A DNA stretch of 21,960 nucleotides from Verrucomicrobiota bacterium (GCA_003219345.1 QHOP01000102.1:1-21960), one strand, 5' to 3'; positions 6,124-13,925 are shown, counted from the first letter of the stretch. Numbers and translations are program-made. Notes: generated by a model not told the origin, from the sequence alone.

Positions 6124-7014
6124 TCAACGCCACTGGATCGTTTTGAGCGCGGTTTTCTGCACTGGAATTCGTTTGAAACGGCGAGTGAGGTTGGTCAGTG
6201 ATTCTTCCACACCGAGGCGTTCGAGACTGGACGCGCCGACAAAGCCGACGCAGTCGGTGTGTTTGTTGATGTAAGCAGCGTCTTCGGGCGTGGCAATCGG
6301 GCCGCCGTGGGAGAGAAAGATGACGTCTTTTCGCACCGGGCGCGCCCCGCTGATGATTCGCTGGACGCGCTTCACCGCTTCGTCCATGGTGACCACCGCC
6401 CCCTTCACGCCGATGCTGCCGCCCACCGTCGTGCCGACATGAGCAATGATGACGTCGGCGCCCGCTTCGGCCATGGCTTTGGCTTCCTCCGGCGTCGCGA
6501 CATAGACGATGGAGAACAAGTCCATCTTGCGAGCGAGCGCGACCAGCTCGAATTCCTTTTTCACGCTCATGCCTGTTTCTTCGAGGATTTGGCGGAACAA
6601 TCCGTCCACGATGCAGTGCGTGGGAAAATTATTCACGCCGGAGAAGCCCATGTCTTTGATCTGAAGCAGCCAGTGCCACATGCGCCGGCGCGGGTCGGTG
6701 GCATGCACGCCGCAGATGACGGGAATTTCCTCGACGATGGGCAACACCTCGAACTCGCCGATTTCCATCGCCACAGCGTTGGCGTCGCCGTAAGCCATCA
6801 AACCGCAGGTGGAGCCGTGGCCGGCCATGCGGAAGCGGCCGGAGTTGTAAATGATGATGAGGTCGGCGCCGCCGCGTTCGATGAACTTGGCGCTGATGCC
6901 GGTGCCGGCGCCGGCGGCGATGATGGGCTGGCCTTTCTTAAGCGTTGCCCGAAGGCGTTCAAGGACTTCTTTGCGCGTGTAAGGATTTCCTTTTCCTGTC
7001 CAGGGATTCGGCAT
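6124..7014 (-). CDS. TIM-barrel 'phosphoenolpyruvate hydrolase-like' protein
   Basis: The 296-aa protein begins MPNPWTGKGNPYTRKEVLERL. It has the conserved run of the TIM-barrel signal-transduction/PEP-hydrolase-like family (the C-terminal half of tomato Tm-1): IIAAGAGTGISAKFIERGGADL, LIIIYNSGRFRMAGHGS, PVICGVHATDP, GFSGVNNFPTHCIVDG, ADVIIAHVGTTVGGSIG and VIFLSHGGPIATPEDA. Biochemical function is not firmly established in bacteria. In many genomes it is next to, or fused with, a UPF0261 protein; here that partner is at 3095-4342 on the other strand, with the PQQ-like gene between. The start at 7014 is chosen on family length; a frame reaching 7101 would translate the repeat at 7078-7138. No clear ribosome site. 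The stop codon touches the repeat cluster at 5860-6123. Confidence 0.9.
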   Translation of the reverse strand: MPNPWTGKGNPYTRKEVLERLRATLKKGQPIIAAGAGTGISAKFIERGGADLIIIYNSGRFRMAGHGSTCGLMAYGDANAVAMEIGEFEVLPIVEEIPVICGVHATDPRRRMWHWLLQIKDMGFSGVNNFPTHCIVDGLFRQILEETGMSVKKEFELVALARKMDLFSIVYVATPEEAKAMAEAGADVIIAHVGTTVGGSIGVKGAVVTMDEAVKRVQRIISGARPVRKDVIFLSHGGPIATPEDAAYINKHTDCVGFVGASSLERLGVEESLTNLTRRFKRIPVQKTALKTIQWR

Positions 7015-7077
7015 GGTCTCGTGTGGTGTAACTAACGCCTTTTTACCATCACGCGGATCAGGCCGGAAACAGGGGCG

Positions 7078-7138
7078 CCCCTCACTCTGCCCTCTCCCCA
7101 TCGGATGGGGAGAGGGTGGCCGAAGGCCGGGTGAGGGG
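7078..7138. repeat. CCCTCTCC palindromic repeat, copy 3
   Basis: Outer arms CCCCTCAC (7078-7085) and GTGAGGGG (7131-7138) enclose CCCTCTCCCCATC/GATGGGGAGAGGG. The right half (GGAGAGGGTGGCCGAAGGCC plus GGGTGAGGGG) is identical to copy 2. It sits between the divergent TIM-barrel and oxidoreductase genes. The rest of that 335-bp gap (7139-7349) holds no recognised feature; TTGACC (7283-7288) and TAGCCT (7305-7310) are only a weak promoter candidate. Confidence 0.9.
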
Positions 7139-7349
7139 AAAGCGCAACAGTCACATTGTATTTCCGTGACATGACATCAAGCGGTGCAGGTTTGAGATTT
7201 CAAGCGTCCGGTGCCAAATATGACGGGCGAATTTGCGCGGTTGATTCGAGAAAAGCAATCCTGGAGTGGGCAATGTTCGGGGTTGACCGTCGGATGAATT
7301 GGAGTAGCCTGACCCAATGCCTCATTAACCAGCGCAATAGAAAGTTTTT

Positions 7350-8759
7350 ATGGACCAGAACAACGAACCTTCATTGACCGGGGCGGAGACGCGCCGGAAT
7401 TTCATAAAAAAGGCGGCGACGGCGGCCGCGGTGGTTGCGGCCACGAACCCGTTCAAAACGCCAGTTTACGGTCAGAGCTCGGCACCCTCTGCGGGACGGG
7501 TTATCGGAGCGAATGATCGGATCGCGGTCGGTTACATCGGCCTTGGCGGCCCCCCGTCGTTGACCGACTGCCCGGCCATGGGTCTGGCACACGTCAACAG
7601 CCAGAAGAGCCATGCCGGGGAGAACAACATCGTGCAGGCCGCCGTCTGCGACCTTTACAAGACGCGCTACGAGCATGCCAGGAGCGAGATCGGCACCAGC
7701 GACGTTGTTGGCTACGACGATTACCGCAGGCTGCTGGAGCGAAAAGATATTGACGCGGTCCTGATCGCAACGCACGACCCGTGGCACGCCCAGTGTTCCA
7801 TCGACGCGCTGCAGGCTGGCAAGCACGTCTATTGCGAAAAGCCGATGACGCGCTACCTGGGTGAAGCTTTCCAGGTTTACGACGCAGTCAAGCGCACGGG
7901 GAAAGTCTTTCAGGTCGGGTCACAAGGCTGCTCGGCGGCGGCGTGGCACAAGGCGGCGGAGCTTATCCAGGGCGGAAAGATCGGGAAACTGGTTTGGGGT
8001 CAGGGCTACTACTGCCGCAACAATCCCAAAGGAGAATGGAATTACAGGATTGATGACGGCGCAACACCCGAAACCCTCAATTGGAACATGTGGCTCGGCC
8101 CGGTTCACAAGAAAGTTCCGTTTAATCCGGACCATTTCTTCCGTTGGCGCAAGTTTTATCCGTACTGCACCGGTTTGTTGGGCGACCTGGTGCCGCACCG
8201 CCTGCTGCCGCTGATGCTCGCGACCGGCAGCCCGGAGTTCCCAAAGCGGGTCGTGTGCACTGGAACGAAGCCGGTGGGCACGGACCGCAACACGCCCGGC
8301 GCCCTGGAGCGCGATGTGCCGGAGCACATCGAATTGCTCGCGGAATTCCCCAGTGGCCTCACGCTGACCATCGTTTCCAGTACGGTCAGCGCCACCAGCC
8401 CGGGCTTCGTCATCTATGGGCACCAGGCCACGCTGAAAATCGGCGACGCGGGCAACCGGCTGGAGTTGGTGCCGGAACGGCCTTTTGCCGATGAAATCGA
8501 TCCCATTACGATGGATGGACTCGAGCCGCACGAGGACGTTGGCGTTCACGAGAAGAACTGGTTCGACAGCATTCGCGCCAACAAGAAGCCCAACGCCGAC
8601 ATTGAACTCGCCGTGCGGGCGCAGACTGTCATCAGCCTGGCTGAGATGGCTCAGCGCTTGAACATGACCTGCCTGTTCGACGAGAAGACGCGCAAAATCA
8701 CTGATGGCTCAGGCAAGGAAGTCAAAGCGATCACCTACGGCACGTTGGAGTTGTCATAA
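7350..8759 (+). CDS. Gfo/Idh/MocA-family oxidoreductase with Tat signal
   Basis: The 469-aa protein carries a twin-arginine signal (RRNFIKKAA, residues 15-23), a hydrophobic stretch and a plausible cleavage near VYGQ, so it is probably exported folded with its cofactor. The Rossmann motif AVGYIGLGGP (about 59-68) and the family signature CEKPM (162-166) mark it as a nucleotide-dependent sugar or polyol dehydrogenase of the Gfo/Idh/MocA superfamily. The C-terminal domain includes NWNMWLGP, FRWRKFYPYCTGLLGDLVPH and HEKNWFDSIRANKKP, typical of the secreted Planctomycetes/Verrucomicrobia subgroup. Its substrate cannot be predicted. The ATG at 7350 follows a poor ribosome site, but the Tat signal supports it. 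The stop TAA is at 8757-8759, just before a probable terminator and the apbE-like gene. Confidence 0.92.
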   Translation: MDQNNEPSLTGAETRRNFIKKAATAAAVVAATNPFKTPVYGQSSAPSAGRVIGANDRIAVGYIGLGGPPSLTDCPAMGLAHVNSQKSHAGENNIVQAAVCDLYKTRYEHARSEIGTSDVVGYDDYRRLLERKDIDAVLIATHDPWHAQCSIDALQAGKHVYCEKPMTRYLGEAFQVYDAVKRTGKVFQVGSQGCSAAAWHKAAELIQGGKIGKLVWGQGYYCRNNPKGEWNYRIDDGATPETLNWNMWLGPVHKKVPFNPDHFFRWRKFYPYCTGLLGDLVPHRLLPLMLATGSPEFPKRVVCTGTKPVGTDRNTPGALERDVPEHIELLAEFPSGLTLTIVSSTVSATSPGFVIYGHQATLKIGDAGNRLELVPERPFADEIDPITMDGLEPHEDVGVHEKNWFDSIRANKKPNADIELAVRAQTVISLAEMAQRLNMTCLFDEKTRKITDGSGKEVKAITYGTLELS

Positions 8760-8781
8760 ATTGTTCGGCAGTTTGACACGA

Positions 8782-8820
8782 CGGGGTTTCGCGGGCGAAA
8801 GACCTGCGAGACCCCGAAAT
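8782..8820 (+). terminator. Probable terminator between the oxidoreductase and apbE-like genes
   Basis: CGGGGTTTCGC (8782-8792) pairs with GCGAGACCCCG (8806-8816), with one G-T wobble in 11 positions and a 13-nt loop, followed by AAATCTTTTC. The T-tract is interrupted, so efficiency is uncertain. If real, it separates the apbE-like gene from the gene upstream. Confidence 0.45.
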
Positions 8821-8840
8821 CTTTTCAGCGTAGTGGTTTT

Positions 8841-9875
8841 ATGCGCACCGTAGCCGTGGCCCGCCACGCGATGGCGACCCGTTTCGAGACCGTTCTCCAC
8901 GGCGAAAACGAGGTGTCGCTGCGCGCCGCGGCGGAAGAAGCACTCGACGAAATCGAGCGTCTCGATGCTCAGCTCAGCCTTTACAATCCAACGAGCGAAA
9001 TCAGTCACATCAACGCGCGCGCAGGCCAGGGCCCGGTACGCGTCGAGCCGACGCTCTTCCGCCTGCTGCAACACGCACAACGATTGAGCCGGGAAACCGA
9101 GGGCGCTTTCGATATCACCGTCGCGCCACTGATGCGCTGTTGGGGGTTCATGCGCGGCGCGGGCAAACTGCCGTCGCCGGCGGAAGTGGCCGAGGCGCGG
9201 GCGAAAGTAGGAATGCACCTGGTGGAATTGAACGAAAGTGACTTCACCGTCCGAGTCCCTCGGGCCGGCGTGATGCTTGACCTGGGTTCACTGGGCAAAG
9301 GTTACGCCCTCGAACGCGCCGGCGAATTGCTCCGGGAAGCAGGCGTGACGAGCGGTCTTCTGCACGGCGGCACGAGCACCGTTTGCGCGATCGGCCCGCC
9401 GCCGGATGCGGAGGTTTGGAACGTCGCCGTGCCGCATCCTGACTTCGCCGAGCAAGCCGTCGCGTCTGGCGCGGCCCGTTTGAGCGACTCGAGCGGGACA
9501 GGGAAAATTTTGGCTATCGTCCCGCTCAAAGACGAAGCGCTTTCCGTTTCCGCTGTCTGGGGCAAAGCGTTTCGGGCCAACGGCAGGGTTTATGGTCACG
9601 TGATCGACCCGCGCAGAGGCGAGCCGGTCGAGGGCGCGGTGCTGGCGGCGGTGGCTCTGCCCTCCGCCACTGAAACCGACGCGCTCTCGACAGCCCTGTT
9701 AATCGATGGTCCGGATGGCCACGAGCGGATCGCCAGGTTGCGCGCCGGCACGCGGACGTTGGTTGTCAGTCGTGGCGAAGAAGCTGGACAGTTTTGCCTG
9801 GAAAGCAGAGGAATTCCGGTGACGGATGCGGCCCTGGGAGGGCAGTTAAACCGTGAGGTTTCCCCCCAAAATTAA
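8841..9875 (+). CDS. apbE: ApbE-family FAD:protein FMN transferase
   Basis: The 344-aa protein has the ApbE family pattern: MATRFETVLHG near the N-terminus, EGAFDITVAPLMRCWGF, DLGSLGKGYALERAGELL (flavin-site region), HGGTSTVCAIG, GHVIDPRRGEP and the metal-site block ATETDALSTALL. Members move FMN from FAD onto a Thr of target proteins such as NQR or RNF subunits, usually outside the cytoplasmic membrane. Here the N-terminus (MRTVAVARHAMATRF) shows no signal peptide or lipobox, so either export is non-standard or the protein acts in the cytoplasm. A start at the internal ATG 8871 would also leave no signal. No flavinylation target is visible nearby. It is on the same strand as the oxidoreductase, 81 bp downstream. 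Confidence 0.9.
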   Translation: MRTVAVARHAMATRFETVLHGENEVSLRAAAEEALDEIERLDAQLSLYNPTSEISHINARAGQGPVRVEPTLFRLLQHAQRLSRETEGAFDITVAPLMRCWGFMRGAGKLPSPAEVAEARAKVGMHLVELNESDFTVRVPRAGVMLDLGSLGKGYALERAGELLREAGVTSGLLHGGTSTVCAIGPPPDAEVWNVAVPHPDFAEQAVASGAARLSDSSGTGKILAIVPLKDEALSVSAVWGKAFRANGRVYGHVIDPRRGEPVEGAVLAAVALPSATETDALSTALLIDGPDGHERIARLRAGTRTLVVSRGEEAGQFCLESRGIPVTDAALGGQLNREVSPQN

Positions 9876-9901
9876 CCCTTGCATCCTGCCCGGAGGTGCT
9901 T

Positions 9902-9946
9902 ATGTTCGCCGCTTGCCTGGGCGCCGCGTGTGCGGACGCTCGTTGA
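9902..9946 (+). CDS. Possible 14-codon upstream ORF ahead of rpsA
   Basis: ATG (9902) to TGA (9944-9946) encodes MFAACLGAACADAR. It is preceded by a strong GGAGGTG ribosome site (9892-9898) at good spacing, one of the few such sites in the window. It ends about 75 bp before the S1 start, which has no clear site of its own. A leader peptide controlling S1 synthesis is possible; the ORF is too short to prove by sequence alone. Confidence 0.35.
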   Translation: MFAACLGAACADAR

Positions 9947-10019
9947 GGCTGAGAAACGAAAAGTTAACGAACAACCTGACCTTTAACCTCCGTTGCCAAC
10001 CGCAACGTCTGAAGAAGCC

Positions 10020-11672
10020 ATGAAGCAGAGCGACAAACGCTTTGCCGCAGGCGAAATCGTCAAGGGCACCATCATTGAAGTACGTCCCAAGGAGGTCCTC
10101 GTGGACATTGGTTACAAGAGCGAAGGTTCTGTCCCCGCCAGCGAATTTGAAGACATCAAGACTGTCAGCGTCGGCGACGCAATCGATGTTCTGATTGAGA
10201 AACTCGAAGACAAGGACGGGATGGTCGTCCTGTCGAAGGAAAAGGCCGAGTTCAAGAAGAACTGGGACAAAATCCTGACCATTTGCAACGAAGGCGGCAC
10301 CATCGCCGGCAAGGTCAAGGCCGTTGTCAAAGGCGGCCTGCTCGTCAACATCGGCGTCGAGGCCTTCCTGCCGGCGTCGCAGATTGACATCATTCCGCCC
10401 AAGAATTTGCAGGGTTACGTCGGCAACACCTACGATTTCAAAGTTGTTAAAATCAACCAGGATCGCCAGAATATCGTTCTCTCCCGCCGGGAGTTGATTG
10501 AGCAGGAACGCAACGAGCGCCGCCAGAAACTGCTCGCCGAAATGACGCCGGGGGACATCCGCAAGGGAACGGTCAAGAACATCACCGACTTCGGCGCGTT
10601 CATCGACCTCAACGGTCTCGATGGCTTGCTGCACATTACCGACATGAGCTGGGGCCGCATCGGGCATCCCTCTGAAATCCTCAAGGTCGGCCAGGAGATC
10701 GACGTGGTCGTGCTCGACATCAATCGCGAAAAAGAGCGCGTCAGCCTCGGACTCAAGCAGAAGCTGGCCAATCCCTGGGACAACATCGAAACCAAATATC
10801 CGGTCGGCGCGCGGGTCAAAGGCCGGGTCGTCAATCTCGTGCCTTACGGCGCGTTCGTGGAATTGGAGCCGGGCGTCGAAGGCCTGGTGCACGTCACCGA
10901 GCTTTCCTGGACGAAACGCATCGCCAAGCCGTCCGACGTGCTCAGGCAAGGCCAGGACATCGAAGCCGTCGTGCTGGGCATCAACCGCGAGGAACAGAAG
11001 ATTTCCCTCGGCGTCCGCCAGCTCGAAGCCAATCCGTGGGACAAGGCGTTGGAGAAATATCCGCCGGGCACCCGCGTCAAAGGCAAGATTCGCAACCTGA
11101 CCAGCTACGGCGCCTTCATCGAACTGGAGGAGGGTTTGGACGGGATGATTCACGTCTCCGACATCTCCTGGACCCGGAAGATCAATCATCCGTCGGAAGT
11201 CCTCAAGAAAGGCGACGAAGTGGAGGCCGTGGTGCTGGAAATCGACAAGAGCAACCAGCGCATTTCGGTCGGGGTCAAACAGCTTTCCGAAGACCCCTGG
11301 ACGAACATCGACAAGTATTACAAGGTCGGTGATCTCGTCAGCGGCAAAGTCACGAAGCTGGCGAGCTTCGGCGCGTTTGTCGGCCTGCAGCATGACATTG
11401 ATGGCCTCGTCCACATCTCGCAGGTCAGCGAAGAGCGTGTCGATAAGATCAAGAACGTGCTCAAGGTCGGCCAGGAAGTCACCGCCCGCGTGATCAAGAT
11501 CGACAAAAGTGACCGCCGCATCGGTCTCTCGATCAAAGCGGCCAATTACTCGCCGGAACTGCTCAAGGCCGAGCAGGCCGTGCTCGATTCGCTCAAACCG
11601 GGCGAAGACCTCGTGGCGTTGCAACACGCCTTTGACGCCGCCGACGAAGCCAAACAGGAAAAGCCGGACTAG
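10020..11672 (+). CDS. rpsA: 30S ribosomal protein S1
   Basis: This protein of about 550 aa has six S1 RNA-binding domains, the same number and length as E. coli S1. They begin near GEIVKGTIIEV, GGTIAGKVKAV, GDIRKGTVKNITDFGAF, GARVKGRVVNLVPYGAF, GTRVKGKIRNLTSYGAF and GDLVSGKVTKLASFGAF. Domains 3-6 carry the GAF-(hydrophobic)-L...GLVH(V/I)S and I...(K/R)ISLG(V/L)(K/R)Q core; the first two are divergent, as expected for the ribosome-docking domains. It helps the small subunit bind and unfold mRNA. The start is uncertain: ATG 10020 (MKQSDKRF) is preferred, with TTG 9993 (nine more residues) as the alternative; a stop at 9984 excludes anything longer. Neither has a good Shine-Dalgarno site. The TAG stop lies in the terminator hairpin shared with the convergent prepilin gene. 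Confidence 0.95.
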   Translation: MKQSDKRFAAGEIVKGTIIEVRPKEVLVDIGYKSEGSVPASEFEDIKTVSVGDAIDVLIEKLEDKDGMVVLSKEKAEFKKNWDKILTICNEGGTIAGKVKAVVKGGLLVNIGVEAFLPASQIDIIPPKNLQGYVGNTYDFKVVKINQDRQNIVLSRRELIEQERNERRQKLLAEMTPGDIRKGTVKNITDFGAFIDLNGLDGLLHITDMSWGRIGHPSEILKVGQEIDVVVLDINREKERVSLGLKQKLANPWDNIETKYPVGARVKGRVVNLVPYGAFVELEPGVEGLVHVTELSWTKRIAKPSDVLRQGQDIEAVVLGINREEQKISLGVRQLEANPWDKALEKYPPGTRVKGKIRNLTSYGAFIELEEGLDGMIHVSDISWTRKINHPSEVLKKGDEVEAVVLEIDKSNQRISVGVKQLSEDPWTNIDKYYKVGDLVSGKVTKLASFGAFVGLQHDIDGLVHISQVSEERVDKIKNVLKVGQEVTARVIKIDKSDRRIGLSIKAANYSPELLKAEQAVLDSLKPGEDLVALQHAFDAADEAKQEKPD

Positions 11673-11694
11673 CGGCACGCTTCCGCTAGTTTTT
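11668..11694. terminator. Shared bidirectional terminator containing both stop codons
   Basis: ACTAGCGG (11668-11675) and CCGCTAGT (11683-11690) form a perfect 8-bp stem with a 7-nt loop, followed by TTTT on the plus strand. The S1 stop TAG (11670-11672) is in one arm and the prepilin stop, read on minus (11688-11686), is in the other. AAGCCG (11661-11666) and CGGCTT (11695-11700) extend the pairing beyond the tract. It should terminate S1; the minus-strand side has only a weak T-tract. Confidence 0.75.
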
Positions 11695-12564
11695 CGGCTT
11701 ATACCAAATCCAATCCGCAGTGGGTTCCAGCGGGTGCATCGGATCGTCTTTGATTGCTTTGGTGAAATCATGTTTGCCCGCGTGCCCGTCCACAAAAAGA
11801 ATCGGTGAAATGAATCTCTGGCCGTCTTGCTTCAATTGAGCCATGCCCAGCGTGGTGGCGCCGCGCGCGTAGTGCCAGTGAAACAGGAACTTGCTGCCGC
11901 TATCGCCGTAAACGAAAGCTGGCGGTTCATGCACCATGATGAAGAGCGATGGGTTCGGCGCCCAGCTTTCCTTCTTGCCGGCCAGATTGTAAGCGGGGTC
12001 AGCCGCGATTTGGCGCGTGAGGTTTTCCCACATGTTTCCATTGAACCGGTAACTGCAGCCGATTGACTCGTAATTGCTCGGTTTCAATGGCCCGCTACCA
12101 GCGTAGCCAGACCCCGCAGGAAAATTCTGCCCCTTATCGGCCGGGCACCGAAACGATTCAAAACTGGAGACGTAGCGATAAAGAAGACGATTGGTCGCTT
12201 TGGGCACAAAGTCGAAGCCGCGCGCCGGGTCCTTCCCGCCCAAGGCTGGGACGTATGCCAGGTAAGGCGTGAACCCTGGCGAGAATTGCTGTTTGTCTCG
12301 CGGTGGGAGCGTATCATTGTTATCATCGGCGTACATGTGCAGCCCCAGAGCGATCTGATGCAGGTTGTTCACGCATTTGATGAGTTGCGCCGATTCTTTC
12401 GCCCGGCTCAATGCTGGCAACAGCAGCCCGGCGAGAATGGCAATGATGGCGATAACGACGAGCAGCTCGATCAAAGTGAATCCCTGATTCGCGGTTTGCT
12501 GAATGGAATTCCGCTTCCAGCTTGAAGGCGTTCTGGTCATGGAACGATTCTTTTTTGTTTTCAT
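11686..12564 (-). CDS. Type II pseudopilin-like protein (prepilin N-terminal methylation motif)
   Basis: The 292-aa protein has a basic N-terminus and then QGFTLIELLVVIAIIAILAG (G28|F29, Glu at +5), the prepilin-peptidase site and membrane helix of type IV pilin-like proteins. After the helix come LLPALSRAKE, a conserved N-L-(R/H)-Q-I block and a C-terminal FVDGHAGKHDF, characteristic of the large 'prepilin N-terminal cleavage / H-X9-DG' family abundant in Planctomycetes and Verrucomicrobia. It is probably an extracytoplasmic globular protein anchored by its N-terminal helix; role unknown. The start at 12564 is supported by an AAAAGGGG ribosome site and by ATGA overlap with the upstream haloperoxidase gene. 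A longer frame (12609) or a later ATG (12540) is possible. The cysteines FRCPAD and SIGC may form a disulfide. Confidence 0.85.
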   Translation of the reverse strand: MKTKKNRSMTRTPSSWKRNSIQQTANQGFTLIELLVVIAIIAILAGLLLPALSRAKESAQLIKCVNNLHQIALGLHMYADDNNDTLPPRDKQQFSPGFTPYLAYVPALGGKDPARGFDFVPKATNRLLYRYVSSFESFRCPADKGQNFPAGSGYAGSGPLKPSNYESIGCSYRFNGNMWENLTRQIAADPAYNLAGKKESWAPNPSLFIMVHEPPAFVYGDSGSKFLFHWHYARGATTLGMAQLKQDGQRFISPILFVDGHAGKHDFTKAIKDDPMHPLEPTADWIWYKPKN

Positions 12565-13925
12565 TTTGCCCCTTTTCTGTTTCTCCACGGCGTTGTTGAG
12601 CCGGGACATTCCTGCCGCGCCGCGTCTCGATGATGCGGCAGGAGCCTTGAATTTCGTTGCTTTACCGGCTCAAGGAATTTATGAAACACCCAGTGACCGA
12701 CTTGTCGGCCCTGGTTTTGCGCGTCTTTGCACGCTGTGCGGAAGTGAATTCCAGCCCACACGCGCGCCCCGGAAATTTCTTCGACGGTTTGCGAAAAGCT
12801 GTGATACGAACGGGCGACGCCGCCGGGTGCCGTGGAGGTAGCGAAACTGAAGCTGATGTCATCGGTGCCGAAGAAGGACGACATCACTTTAGCCACCGCG
12901 GCACTGTAAGCAGTGTGTTGGGAGACGTAGTCGGGATGCGCCACGTCGCTTAACAAGGAGGTCCAACTCGGATCAGCGACCGTGTCCGGGTTTCCGTCTG
13001 TGTCCGCGGCGTGAATGGCCGCCTTTGGTCGCCAGAAATTGTACGTGTACTTGGTGTCAAACACGGCAATCGAAGCGTCCGCACCCGCCAGATTGATTAG
13101 CGCGAAAAACCTCGCGTTCTCCCACAGATCGAGACCTTGTTGCGCGGACACAATTCTGGCAATGCTGTTCCATCCAATCTGCGCGTTCTCATCCCAGAAC
13201 CGCGCCGCATCCGTTTGGTCTTCTGTTCGCGTTGTGCTGTTGGCCGCGCCCAGGCTTTTCACTTCGTTGAAGTCGCGCGTGTAATCGGCGCTCGTCAAAG
13301 CGGGTGGACCTTCAGCTCGGAACTGGGAACCACTCCTCAGAGTAAACGGCGTGACCTGGCCCCAAGCCACAAATACGGCGGTCGCCGGAGGAACAGGTTC
13401 AAAGACGCCGGGGCCGGGTGCCTGTGTGTAGGGAAGAGTAACCGAGGATCCATCGTTACTTCGCAGCCCCAGAATAACCGCGGCGACCGATTCTCCAATC
13501 GAGATGCCGTCGGTTTTTGAAGCCCCGTCTGGAATGGCCGCCAGCGATGCGACGTACGCAGCGTCAAGATTTGCCTGCTGGCTCGGAATCTGATTGAGCA
13601 AGACTGCATGTGCCGCCGCCGCGGTGGCCGCCTCCGGCGACGCGCTGGGGTTGGCCTGTATATTGACAGCGTATCCATTGAATCGCCGATCGATGGCATT
13701 GATTGAGTCGTGCATTGCCGAATGGACCATCGCCAGGAGACGGCCCGACGGCGGCGTGCGACGTTGTCCGACCGCAGCCAGCGTATTCAACGTGGTTTGG
13801 TTCCAGTCCGTCACCACGTCGGCCTTTGCCGCGGCCGACGATAGCCCGGCCGCCACGCCAACGCACAGAACTGTGCAAAGCCTCCCTGCCCTCAACTTAA
13901 TCGAATGCAATTTAATCGTTTTCAT
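12561..13925 (-). CDS. Exported vanadium-haloperoxidase-like (PAP2 superfamily) protein
   Basis: The 454-aa protein starts MKTIKLHSIKLRAGRLC with probable cleavage AKA|D. The active-site pattern of vanadium haloperoxidases and class A acid phosphatases is readable: K292-x6-R299-P (KYTYNFWRP), S335-Q-H337 (HPDYVSQHTAYSAA) and R388-x5-H394 (ARVWAGIHF). These bind the vanadate/phosphate oxyanion. The usual PSGH Gly is Gln and the Asp that follows His by four in many relatives is Ala, so activity should be tested, not assumed. The conserved fold ends near FHKFLEPVK; the last 32 residues are basic, low in hydrophobics and encoded across a 9-bp palindrome (12610-12643), so the tail may be read-through into former intergenic DNA. 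Its TGA overlaps the ATG of the prepilin gene, implying coupled translation. A start at 13961 is a weaker alternative. Confidence 0.85.
   Translation of the reverse strand: MKTIKLHSIKLRAGRLCTVLCVGVAAGLSSAAAKADVVTDWNQTTLNTLAAVGQRRTPPSGRLLAMVHSAMHDSINAIDRRFNGYAVNIQANPSASPEAATAAAAHAVLLNQIPSQQANLDAAYVASLAAIPDGASKTDGISIGESVAAVILGLRSNDGSSVTLPYTQAPGPGVFEPVPPATAVFVAWGQVTPFTLRSGSQFRAEGPPALTSADYTRDFNEVKSLGAANSTTRTEDQTDAARFWDENAQIGWNSIARIVSAQQGLDLWENARFFALINLAGADASIAVFDTKYTYNFWRPKAAIHAADTDGNPDTVADPSWTSLLSDVAHPDYVSQHTAYSAAVAKVMSSFFGTDDISFSFATSTAPGGVARSYHSFSQTVEEISGARVWAGIHFRTACKDAQNQGRQVGHWVFHKFLEPVKQRNSRLLPHHRDAARQECPGSTTPWRNRKGAK

Noticed and set aside
5745..6274. Overlapping open frames in the repeat cluster
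   Set aside because: They are translations of palindromic repeats and carry no family motif or ribosome site.
6259..7035. Plus-strand open frame opposite the TIM-barrel gene
   Set aside because: His/Asp/Ala-rich shadow translation; the minus-strand protein matches a conserved family.
9900..11795. Long open frame (631 codons) antisense to ribosomal protein S1
   Set aside because: It lies wholly opposite S1 and shows the Asp/Val/Phe-rich composition expected from the complement of a biased GC-rich gene. It has no recognisable domain.
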